Of a DNA stretch of 10,385 nt, positions 5,263 to 10,385 are shown in pieces. Made by a program: the position numbers and the translations under genes. The stretch spans positions 1 to 10,385 of the forward strand of contig CAVCYP010000054.1 in the NCBI GenBank assembly GCA_963606545.1, in the 5' to 3' direction. Positions within the stretch are counted from its first letter, which is position 1, and every line of letters begins with the position of its first letter. Source of the DNA: UBA9732 sp963606545. GTDB lineage: Bacteria; Spirochaetota; Spirochaetia; Sphaerochaetales; Sphaerochaetaceae. Under the pieces are notes generated by a model. It was not told the DNA's origin. It did no database searches and saw only the letters and a program-made list of their open reading frames with translations.

Positions 5263-6603
5263 ATGGTAAAAAAAGCTAAAACACCTATCACACTTTTGTG
5301 CGGATATTTGGGAGCTGGAAAGACAACTCTCTTGAATAATGTTTTGAAGAACCAAGAAGGCTACAAGGTAGCCGTTATTGTTAACGATATTGGCGAAGTC
5401 AACGTGGATGCTTCCCTCATTGCCAAGGGCGCAAACATCACTGACACCCAGGACATTGTCCCTCTTACCAACGGCTGCATTTGCTGCACGCTCAAGGGCC
5501 AGATGGCTAAGAATATTGAGAAGATAATTTCAAGTGGTAAATACGATTACATCATGATTGAGGCCAGTGGCGTTTGCGAGCCAATGCCTATTGCTCAGCA
5601 GCTTCTTTCTATCAAAAACGGCGTGTTGGACAACATTGTTGGCGTTGTGGATGCAATGCGCCTTGTGGACGAGTTCGCTTCCGGAGAGAAGCTCCTAGAA
5701 AAAGACAAAATAGGCGAGGAGGACATTGAGAGCCTCCTAGTCCAGCAGATTGAATTCTGCTCCACGCTTGTAATCAACAAGATTGACTTGGTCTCTGAGT
5801 CCGACAAGAAAAAAGTCCGCCAGGTCATTGCTGCTCTCCACCCAGGCGTCAAGGTAATTGAGACCTCCATGGGCAATGTCAGCGTCTCAGACGTCCTCTC
5901 CACCGCCTCTTTTGACTTTGAGCGCGTCTGGGAGGAAGCCGGCTGGTGCCAAGCCCTCTCAGCAGACGGCAGCCTTGGCGACGAAGAAGACGAAGGCAAT
6001 CCCGATTACCATGGGGAGCATCATGAGCATCATCATGAGCATCATCATGAACATCATCATGAACACTCTGATGAGCATCATCACGAGGATGATGATGATG
6101 AAGATGAGGATCATCATGAGCATGAGGACCATGAACATGACGAGCATGAACACGACGACCATGAACATGGTGGTCATGAACATGGTGGCCATGAACACCA
6201 TCATCACGAGCACCGCCATGAAGGTGAAAGTGAAGATGAGTACGGCATTGGAACCTTCATTTACTACAGACGTAAGCCTTTTGATAGAAAGAAATTAAGA
6301 GAGTATGTCAAGCAGTGGCCAAAGAATATTATTCGTAGCAAGGGAACCATTTGGTTCAGTGATGAAGACGACATGGCCTACATCCTTGAGACCACCGGCC
6401 GTCAGATGCTTTGCTCCCCTTACGGAAAGTGGATTGCCACCGCTCCTGCTGGCATGATTAAGAAAATGCTTGCTGAAAGCGAGCAACTTAGGGCTGACTG
6501 GGATGAGAAGCTTGGCGACCGTATGATTCGCCTTTGCATCATTGGCAAGAATCTTGACAAAAAGGCCATTGCCGCAGAACTAGACACCGTCCTAGCAGAC
6601 TGA
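5263..6603 (+). CDS. COG0523/CobW-family metallochaperone GTPase with His-rich insert
   Basis: This 446-residue G3E P-loop GTPase belongs to the family that delivers metals (Zn, Co, Ni or Fe) to target proteins. The P-loop GYLGAGKT is at 14-21 and NDIGEVNVDA follows at about 40-49. The family metal site GCICC includes Cys72, Cys74 and Cys75. Switch/Walker-type EASGVCEP comes next, and the guanine-specificity motif NKID is at 172-175. The C-terminal CobW_C domain runs from about 325 (GIGTFIYYRRKPFD) to the end. Between the two domains, residues 250-319 form a metal-binding tail with 34 His in 70 residues, mixed with Asp and Glu. The start ATG has GGAG 8 nt upstream. The gene stands alone between terminators, so the client is not shown by context. 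The His-rich insert favours Zn or Ni handling or storage. The substrate metal is unknown; it is unlikely to be the cobaltochelatase CobW itself, as no cobalamin genes are near. Confidence 0.93.
   Translation: MVKKAKTPITLLCGYLGAGKTTLLNNVLKNQEGYKVAVIVNDIGEVNVDASLIAKGANITDTQDIVPLTNGCICCTLKGQMAKNIEKIISSGKYDYIMIEASGVCEPMPIAQQLLSIKNGVLDNIVGVVDAMRLVDEFASGEKLLEKDKIGEEDIESLLVQQIEFCSTLVINKIDLVSESDKKKVRQVIAALHPGVKVIETSMGNVSVSDVLSTASFDFERVWEEAGWCQALSADGSLGDEEDEGNPDYHGEHHEHHHEHHHEHHHEHSDEHHHEDDDDEDEDHHEHEDHEHDEHEHDDHEHGGHEHGGHEHHHHEHRHEGESEDEYGIGTFIYYRRKPFDRKKLREYVKQWPKNIIRSKGTIWFSDEDDMAYILETTGRQMLCSPYGKWIATAPAGMIKKMLAESEQLRADWDEKLGDRMIRLCIIGKNLDKKAIAAELDTVLAD
6010..6219 (+). repeat. His/Asp/Glu-rich coding repeat in the CobW-like gene
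   Basis: The CAT/CAC-GAG/GAA/GAC-rich tract encodes residues 250-319. It is built from short degenerate units of HHHE, then HEHD and HEHGG. Such tracts change length readily. The skewed composition also opens long but meaningless frames on the opposite strand (Met/Val/Ile-rich). Confidence 0.85.
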
Positions 6604-6630
6604 TTAACTATCAACAGCCCTTTTGTATAT

Positions 6631-6671
6631 TAGACCTGAGGTTAGATTAAATCTCTCAGGTCTATTTTTTT
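6631..6671 (+). terminator. Terminator after the CobW-like gene
   Basis: TAGACCTGAG (6631-6640) is the exact complement of CTCAGGTCTA (6655-6664). The 14-nt loop contains a second small stem, AGATT/AATCT. Seven T's follow (6665-6671). It lies 27 bp after the stop codon. Confidence 0.92.
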
Positions 6672-6768
6672 ACTTAGTTTTTGGGAGCTTTTTGGACGTC
6701 TGCTGGAACATCGGCGCCAAACTGTTTGCCAATGCCAACTACGGGTATAAGGAGTTTTGTGCTATAAG

Positions 6769-6831
6769 CCAAATGAAATTTCTTAGGAAGTATGTCCAAG
6801 GGCCAAGTTTTCATATTGAAGTTTCATTTGG
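6769..6831. promoter_or_regulatory. 14-bp inverted repeat upstream of the aldolase gene
   Basis: CCAAATGAAATTTC (6769-6782) matches the reverse complement of GAAGTTTCATTTGG (6818-6831) except for one G-U type position. The spacer is 35 nt. The second arm covers the -35 region of the aldolase promoter. Paired operator half-sites or a looped repressor complex would fit. The gap 6604-6916 holds only this, the terminator and the promoter; I see no convincing gene in it. Confidence 0.5.
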
Positions 6832-6850
6832 TGTTAGAATAACATATAAT
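6822..6850 (+). promoter_or_regulatory. Aldolase gene promoter
   Basis: A perfect -10 TATAAT lies at 6845-6850, with TTTCAT as a weak -35 at 6822-6827 and a 17-bp spacer. The weak -35 overlaps an inverted-repeat arm, consistent with a regulated promoter. The leader to the ATG at 6917 is about 60 nt. Confidence 0.55.
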
Positions 6851-6916
6851 TATTAGTTGTCACTTGGGAAAGACAGTTTATTTCATGTTTTTGAAATTTG
6901 GAGACAAAAAGCTATT

Positions 6917-7594
6917 ATGAAACTAATTATTGATGATGCAAATATTGAGAATATAAGAAGGCTTTATGCGTATTATCCTGTTGACGGGGTGACTACTAAT
7001 CCTTCCATTTTGGCAAAGTCAGGGGAGAGTCCGTATAAGGTATTAAAAGAGATACGTTCTTTCATTGGAAATGAGGCAGAGCTTCATGTTCAGGTTATTG
7101 CAAGTAGTGCAGATGGGATGATTGAGGATGCCCACAGGATTGTTTCTGAGCTTGGGAAGCAGACGTTCGTGAAGATTCCGGCCGTGTCTGAGGGATTCAA
7201 GGTAATGCAAGTACTTGTCAAAGACGGAATTAAAGTAACTGCAACTGCTGTCTACACACCACTTCAGGGATATCTTGCTGCAAAATGTGGCGCCCTTTAT
7301 GTGGCCCCTTATGTAAACCGTATAGATAACATGGGCTTTGATGGCATTGCCGTTGCAAAGGCCCTTCATGATATCTTCAAGAATAATGGGTATCAGACGG
7401 GCGTTCTTGCCGCTTCCTTTAAGAATTCGCAGCAGGTGCTTGAGCTCTGTAAGTATGGGATAAGCGCCGTCACGGTGGCCCCCTCTGTCTTGGATAATTT
7501 TGTCAAAAACCAAGCTATAACTGGGGCGGTTGAAGCTTTTATTAAGGATTTTGAGGGCCTTGCTGGGGCTGGTAAAACAATGAGCACGCTCTGA
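6917..7594 (+). CDS. fsa: Fructose-6-phosphate aldolase (FSA/TalC family)
   Basis: This 225-residue cytoplasmic class I aldolase of the small transaldolase family matches the usual ~220 residues. Residues seen include Asp6, VTTNPS with Thr26 and Asn28, Schiff-base Lys86 in FVKIPAV, and APYVNRID with Tyr132. In E. coli FsaA the residues that separate the aldolase from true transaldolases are Gln59 and Tyr131. Here Gln59 (HVQVIA) and Tyr132 are both present, whereas transaldolases carry Glu and Phe. The predicted reaction is therefore reversible cleavage of fructose 6-phosphate to dihydroxyacetone + glyceraldehyde 3-phosphate, although many such genes are annotated as transaldolase. The start is ATG 6917, matching the family N-terminus. 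GGAG at 6900-6903 is 13 nt upstream, rather far. A TTG at 6857 would add 20 unsupported residues. The gene is a single transcription unit with its own promoter and terminator. Confidence 0.9.
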   Translation: MKLIIDDANIENIRRLYAYYPVDGVTTNPSILAKSGESPYKVLKEIRSFIGNEAELHVQVIASSADGMIEDAHRIVSELGKQTFVKIPAVSEGFKVMQVLVKDGIKVTATAVYTPLQGYLAAKCGALYVAPYVNRIDNMGFDGIAVAKALHDIFKNNGYQTGVLAASFKNSQQVLELCKYGISAVTVAPSVLDNFVKNQAITGAVEAFIKDFEGLAGAGKTMSTL

Positions 7595-7736
7595 GAAAAT
7601 CTGAAAAATATCGGGCGGGAGGAGAACTTGAGGGTATTTGCCTGGAAACTGGCTGTTTAAACATCTTCTTCTTATGCCGGATACAAAAAAATAATACGTT
7701 CCTATGCTCACAGTACGAGCAGGGAATTGAATAGAA

Positions 7737-7800
7737 AGAGATGACAAGTCATCCTGAAGAGCCAAAAATAGGCCCTTTAAGATGACTTGTCATCTTTTTT
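7737..7800 (+). terminator. Long-stem terminator after the aldolase gene
   Basis: AGATGACAAGTCATC (7739-7753) is the exact complement of GATGACTTGTCATCT (7781-7795). An inner stem AAGAGCC/GGCCCTT has one mismatch, and T6 follows (7795-7800). It lies about 145 bp after the stop codon. The intervening 7595-7736 shows no gene. Confidence 0.85.
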
Positions 7801-7828
7801 GTTCGTTTTTTGCTTTAAAAAGATGACA
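7739..7828. repeat. Three GATGACA modules able to form alternative hairpins
   Basis: Modules A (7740-7753) and B (7781-7794) are each palindromic on their own (GATGAC-AA-GTCATC and GATGAC-TT-GTCATC) and also pair with each other. B extended to TGTCATCTTTTT (7788-7799) is in turn the exact 12-bp complement of module C, AAAAAGATGACA (7817-7828). A-B and B-C pairing exclude each other. Confidence 0.65.
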
Positions 7829-7830
7829 TG

Positions 7831-7868
7831 CCGTTATGTTCACTCTGCCACAGAACTTTATATAACGG
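7831..7868 (-). terminator. Possible terminator of the MATE gene
   Basis: CCGTTAT (7831-7837) pairs with ATAACGG (7862-7868), directly after the minus-strand stop codon at 7871. On the minus strand it is followed 9 nt later by TTTTT. The loop is long (24 nt) and the T-run is displaced, so this is only a candidate. The convergent 7737-7828 structure may do the job instead. Confidence 0.35.
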
Positions 7869-7870
7869 GA

Positions 7871-9259
7871 TTAGCGGAGCTGTGCGTAGGTGCGACGGAT
7901 GAAGTAGACCGTGATGAGGAAGGTTAGGATATCGGCTAGCGGGAAGGACCAGAGGAGGCCGTCAAGTCCCAGGAAGAGAGGGAGGAGGATGGGCAAAAAG
8001 ACGCCAAAGATGATTTCACGGGTCAGTGAGATTAGCGTGGATTCTTTGGCTAATCCTAGAGCTTGCAAGAAGATAAATGTGCCTTTGTTGACGGTGGCTA
8101 GGACCATCATGCAGAGGTAGGTTCTGAAGCATTTGACGGCAAATTGGCTGTAGTAGGCGCTTTCGTTGCTGGCGCCAAAGAGGGAGGCTATGGCCAGCGG
8201 GAAGATTTCTACTATGAGTAGGGCTATCAGGCCTATTACGGCTTCAAGAATGAGGACGTAGTTAAAGAGTTCTTTGACTCGGTCGTTTCTGCCGGCGCCT
8301 CTGTTGTAGCCTACAAGTGGTATTGAGCCGGCTGCTATTCCTATGGAGATTGAGATGGCTATCTGGAAGAATTTCATTACAATGCCAAGAACGGCTAGGG
8401 GGATTTGGGAGTACTGTGCCTGGCCAAAGATTGGGTCTAGGGCGCCGTATTTGGTGCAGGTGTTTTGTACTGCGGCCATGCTGATTACAAGGGCTATTTG
8501 AGCAAGGAAACTTGTCATTCCTAGAGGGAGGAATTGTTTTATTTGTTTGCCTTTAAGGGTGTAGTGCTGAGCTTTTAGCTTTATTGCTTTCATGTGAAAA
8601 AGATACCATAGCGAAAGGCCTGCGGTTAGAATCTGGCCGATAACTGTAGCAATTGCGGCTCCGGCCATGCCTAGGTGAAGAGTGTAAATAAATACGGGGT
8701 CAAGAATTATGTTTGTAATTGCACCTGCAAGTGTTGCTATCATGGCAAACCTAGGAGAAGAGTCACTTCTGATGATTGGATTCATGGCTTGACCAAACAT
8801 GTAGAAGGGAATTCCTACGGTAATCCAAAAGAAATATTCTTTGCTTAAAGCGTAGGTTTCATCGTTAACTTTACCGCCAAAGAAAGTGAGAATCGGCTCC
8901 TGAAAGATCAGATAGCACGCAGTAAGCACTAGGCTGCTTACAAGGCACAACACAACTGCGTTTCCAACCGATATTTTCGCATCTTCCTCGTTTCCTTTTC
9001 CAAGCGAAATGCTGACAAAGGCGCAGGCGCCGTCGCCAAGCATTACTGCAATTGCAAGGGCTACTACGGTAAGTGGGAAAACTACTGTGTTGGCGGCATT
9101 TCCATTTGAGCCTAAGTACGGGGCGTTGGCAATGTAAATTTGGTCTACTATGTTGTACAGTGCGCCTACGAGAAGTGAAATTACGCAGGGAAGTGAGAAT
9201 TTTCTCACAAGTTTCGAGATTTTTTCTGTTTCTAAGAATGAATTAAGCTTGCCTTCCAT
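7871..9259 (-). CDS. MATE-family multidrug/organic cation transporter (MepA-like)
   Basis: This 462-residue inner-membrane protein has about twelve hydrophobic segments in two six-helix halves, the normal MATE size and layout. Family features are visible. The N-terminal half begins with SKLVRKFSLPCVISLLVGALYN and IVDQIYIA, has NIILDPVFIY near residue 190, and the C-terminal half has GYNRGAGRNDRVKELF near 325, a conserved MATE loop. Such proteins export drugs, dyes or metabolites in exchange for Na+ or H+. The substrate here is unknown. The start is supported by AGAGG about 6 nt upstream on the minus strand. It lies 207 bp downstream of the chagasin-like gene in the same direction, with a repeat array between them, so co-transcription is possible but not evident. 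No frameshift or missing segment is seen. Confidence 0.92.
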   Translation of the reverse strand: MEGKLNSFLETEKISKLVRKFSLPCVISLLVGALYNIVDQIYIANAPYLGSNGNAANTVVFPLTVVALAIAVMLGDGACAFVSISLGKGNEEDAKISVGNAVVLCLVSSLVLTACYLIFQEPILTFFGGKVNDETYALSKEYFFWITVGIPFYMFGQAMNPIIRSDSSPRFAMIATLAGAITNIILDPVFIYTLHLGMAGAAIATVIGQILTAGLSLWYLFHMKAIKLKAQHYTLKGKQIKQFLPLGMTSFLAQIALVISMAAVQNTCTKYGALDPIFGQAQYSQIPLAVLGIVMKFFQIAISISIGIAAGSIPLVGYNRGAGRNDRVKELFNYVLILEAVIGLIALLIVEIFPLAIASLFGASNESAYYSQFAVKCFRTYLCMMVLATVNKGTFIFLQALGLAKESTLISLTREIIFGVFLPILLPLFLGLDGLLWSFPLADILTFLITVYFIRRTYAQLR

Positions 9260-9287
9260 CTTTTACCTCTTTGGGTTTTTAATAAGT

Positions 9288-9335
9288 TTCTTGTGTCGTA
9301 TCGGAAGGTTTGCTATACGCTTCTTGTATCGTGTC
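9288..9335. repeat. Short direct repeat upstream of the MATE gene
   Basis: TTCTTGTGTCGTATC (9288-9302) recurs as TTCTTGTATCGTGTC (9321-9335), 13 of 15 identical and 33 bp apart, three helical turns. It lies 29-76 bp upstream of the MATE start codon, where a promoter or regulator site would be. Confidence 0.45.
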
Positions 9336-9342
9336 TATTTTT

Positions 9343-9427
9343 AGCTCGTGAGCTTGCACTCCGAGTTTTGCTTCCAGCTTATGCCTCAAGTTTATGCCTT
9401 GAGCTCATGCTCCGAGCCTACGCTCCG
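9343..9427. repeat. Imperfect 13-bp-period tandem array
   Basis: The units are AGCTCGTG (partial), AGCTTGCACTCCG, AGTTTTGCTTCC (12 bp), AGCTTATGCCTCA, AGTTTATGCCTTG, AGCTCATGCTCCG and AGCCTACGCTCCG. The consensus is about AGCTTATGCTCCG. It fills most of the space between the chagasin-like and MATE genes. The plus-strand frame running through it is not considered real. Confidence 0.75.
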
Positions 9428-9466
9428 CAGTGTTTTAACATTTTGCGAAAGAAAAATCAATTAGAT

Positions 9467-9871
9467 TTATTTTTTCTCGATTTCTTTTACACTGCAAATC
9501 TTGCCATTGCAAACAGATACTTGCAGCACGTGAGTTTCTGCAATATCGGTCTTGCTCCAAGGGCGGGCGTAGGTTAAGTAAATTGTAGCCGTGCCATCAC
9601 TAACGGCAGTAAGCGTGCAGGTCCAAGTGCCGCCAACCCCAACCATGCCCTCTGGAGCCTCGTGGGGAGTATATTTATCCTCTTTCAGCTGCACTGCGGT
9701 GCCTTCAAGCTCTGCTTCCCACATATAGCCTGTAGTATAGTTGCCTTCAAGCTCCACAAAAACCGATTTATCTGAATAATGAAACCAAGATTCTTCTTGG
9801 GCTGTTGATTTGCAGGAGATGAGGGTTAATGTAAGTGTTAATATTATAAGAATAGCTTTTGTTGCTTTCAT
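9467..9871 (-). CDS. Chagasin-like (MEROPS I42) cysteine protease inhibitor lipoprotein
   Basis: The 134-residue precursor has a signal peptide, a charged start MKATK followed by a Leu/Ile/Thr-rich core, ending in lipobox LISC with Cys20 as the predicted lipidated residue. The mature part has all three inhibitory loops of the chagasin family: NYTTGYMW (44-51; usual form NPTTGY/F-x-W), GVGGTW (78-83) and ARPWSK (102-107). These loops form a wedge that blocks the active site of papain-family (C1) cysteine proteases. The length matches the family's ~110-residue immunoglobulin-like domain plus signal. Pro at the second position of the first loop is replaced by Tyr45. Cys121 and Cys126 could form a local disulfide. 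The start is chosen at 9871, where AAGGAG lies upstream and the signal peptide begins; a frame 16 residues longer would spoil it. The role is probably protection from host or self proteases at the cell surface. Confidence 0.88.
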   Translation of the reverse strand: MKATKAILIILTLTLTLISCKSTAQEESWFHYSDKSVFVELEGNYTTGYMWEAELEGTAVQLKEDKYTPHEAPEGMVGVGGTWTCTLTAVSDGTATIYLTYARPWSKTDIAETHVLQVSVCNGKICSVKEIEKK

Positions 9872-9934
9872 GATGTGCTCCTTCAGACGTAAATATAACA
9901 TAAAAAAGGCTAGGCGCATATAAGCTGGTGGTAA

Positions 9935-9964
9935 TTGACTAAAAGTACACTTTGAACGTAAAAT
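9935..9964 (+). promoter_or_regulatory. tRNA-Leu promoter
   Basis: The -35 TTGACT (9935-9940) and -10 TAAAAT (9959-9964) are 18 bp apart and place transcription start within a few bases of the tRNA 5' end at 9974. The same 100-bp interval must also hold the divergent promoter of the chagasin-like gene. Confidence 0.75.
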
Positions 9965-9973
9965 TCAACTGTT

Positions 9974-10057
9974 GCCAAAGTGGTGGAATGGTAGACACCG
10001 GGGACTTAAAATCCCCTGGCCATTGCGGCCGTACGGGTTCAAGTCCCGTCTTTGGTA
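9974..10057 (+). tRNA. tRNA-Leu, anticodon UAA
   Basis: An 84-nt class II tRNA. The acceptor stem is GCCAAAG (9974-9980) with CTTTGGT (10050-10056), including a G-U first pair, and the discriminator base is A (10057), as expected for leucine. The anticodon stem is GGGGA/TCCCC with loop CTTAAAA, and the anticodon TAA is at 10007-10009. The long variable arm is GGCC/GGCC (10018-10021 and 10027-10030) around ATTGC. The T arm is ACGGG/CCCGT with loop TTCAAGT. No CCA is encoded, so it must be added after transcription. It reads UUA and, by wobble, UUG. Confidence 0.97.
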
Positions 10058-10096
10058 AAGATTAAGGCACTCCTTGCGAGTGCCTTAATCTTTATC
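10057..10096 (+). terminator. Hairpin terminator of tRNA-Leu
   Basis: A perfect 16-bp stem (10057-10072 with 10078-10093) encloses a 5-nt loop, CTTGC. It begins at the last base of the tRNA. The T tract is short (TTTAT), but the AT-rich base of the stem helps. It acts as terminator and probably as a 3' processing mark. Confidence 0.8.
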
Positions 10097-10110
10097 TAGA
10101 CATGATGGAC

Positions 10111-10208
10111 TTGAAGCTTTGCGGTAGGAAGACGCGAAAACGTGGAGCGTCTGAAGCAAAGCCGGCCCGCAGTGCGGACCTCCGGGAGCACGAAGGGCAA
10201 GTCCCGTC
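10111..10208 (+). other. GC-rich foldable element after the tRNA (possible structured RNA)
   Basis: Nested stems are visible: GCTTTGC (10116-10122) with GCAAAGC (10156-10162), enclosing AGACGC (10130-10135) with GCGTCT (10147-10152). Then CCGC/GCGG (10167-10170 and 10174-10177) follows, and a T-arm-like GGGCAAGTCCC (10195-10205). The 11-mer CAAGTCCCGTC at 10198-10208 repeats the tRNA T-arm sequence at 10040-10050. A 38-codon frame (10102-10218) crosses it but has no ribosome site. No promoter was found right in front, and a terminator precedes it. I do not recognise a known RNA family. It may be an interspersed repeat or tRNA-derived remnant. Confidence 0.4.
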
Positions 10209-10277
10209 AGCTTTATAGAAATTTATAGAAATTATTTTTGACTCAAAATGGGCCCTGCTATTTTATTTTGCGACATT

Positions 10278-10319
10278 TTTTGTCTCAAAATTAAAAATGA
10301 TGTGGGTTTTGAGACAAAA
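10278..10319. repeat. 13-bp inverted repeat TTTTGTCTCAAAA
   Basis: TTTTGTCTCAAAA (10278-10290) and TTTTGAGACAAAA (10307-10319) are exact complements around a 16-nt loop. The right arm is also the first unit of the following 11-bp array. No T-run follows on the plus strand. It could be an operator or a cruciform-forming site. Confidence 0.65.
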
Positions 10320-10365
10320 CAGAGACAAAACAGAGATATAACAGCGATAAATCAGTGACAAATAA
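10311..10365. repeat. Imperfect 11-bp-period tandem array (third)
   Basis: The units are GAGACAAAACA (10311-10321), GAGACAAAACA (10322-10332), GAGATATAACA, GCGATAAATCA and GTGACAAATAA (10355-10365). The first two are identical and the rest decay. A-tracts recur once per helical turn. The interval 10219-10385 shows no gene up to the window edge. Confidence 0.75.
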
Positions 10366-10385
10366 GCTTTACTGCTCATCCACCA

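Noticed and set aside
5959..6219. Met/Val/Ile-rich minus-strand frame that looks like a membrane protein
   Set aside because: It is the reverse complement of CAT/GAC/GAG-rich His codons. The hydrophobic look is an artefact of the His-rich tract.
6623..6856. 77-codon plus-strand frame between cobW and the aldolase gene
   Set aside because: Its first codons lie in the cobW terminator hairpin. It has no ribosome site, and the rest covers the aldolase promoter and its inverted repeat.
7043..7765. 240-codon minus-strand frame opposite the aldolase gene
   Set aside because: It overlaps nearly the entire aldolase gene and ends in the terminator region. It has no motif; it is a shadow of a conserved gene.
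9293..9577. 94-codon plus-strand frame through the 13-bp array
   Set aside because: It crosses tandem repeats and the antisense of the chagasin-like gene end. No motif and no ribosome site were found.
10040..10208. Integrated element bounded by tRNA-derived attachment sites
   Set aside because: The shared 11-mer is short, stops before the tRNA 3' end, and encloses only about 150 bp with no integrase. It is recorded as a similarity only.
10102..10218. 38-codon frame through the GC-rich block after the tRNA
   Set aside because: It directly follows a terminator with no ribosome site, and the stems suggest a folded element more than a peptide. It cannot be excluded fully.

Overview
The window looks like chromosomal DNA of a low-to-moderate GC anaerobic bacterium. 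A treponeme-like spirochaete fits best: pyruvate phosphate dikinase as the central glycolytic enzyme, a compact second RpoD-like sigma factor, and short-period intergenic repeats. This placement is inferred from gene content and style and was not tested by any search.

Layout from left to right. Positions 1-185 hold the 3' end of an ADP-ribosylglycohydrolase. Positions 186-556 are non-coding, with a 27-bp duplication and a palindromic repeat trio. An unrecognised 152-residue protein with a C-terminal DLGQ repeat lies at 557-1015. Its stop codon sits in the first of two near-identical palindromes exactly 40 bp apart. Positions 1099-1325 are almost entirely two arrays with an 11-bp period, and they lead into a compact sigma-70 gene (1367-2218). 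Next come ppdK (2420-5116), a COG0523/CobW metallochaperone GTPase with a very His-rich insert (5263-6603) and a fructose-6-phosphate aldolase (6917-7594), all on the plus strand. A complex set of inverted repeats at 7737-7828 separates these from two minus-strand genes: a MATE-family transporter (7871-9259) and a chagasin-like protease-inhibitor lipoprotein (9467-9871). A 13-bp-period array lies between those two. The window ends with a tRNA-Leu(UAA) that has its own promoter and terminator-like hairpin, a GC-rich element capable of folding (10111-10208), and an A/T-rich stretch with a 13-bp inverted repeat and a third 11-bp-period array (10278-10365).

The genes do not appear to form one pathway or operon. 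Sigma, ppdK, cobW and the aldolase each have a hairpin terminator behind them, and most have a recognisable promoter in front, so they look like separate transcription units. PpdK and the aldolase are both central carbon enzymes but are individually controlled. The CobW promoter carries a dyad in its spacer, and the aldolase promoter has a 14-bp inverted repeat overlapping its -35. Both suggest regulation.

The most unusual content is non-coding. There are three arrays with the same 11-bp period and one with a 13-bp period, all in intergenic DNA. There are also the twin palindromes at 1002-1059, the competing hairpin modules at 7737-7828, and the foldable element after the tRNA.
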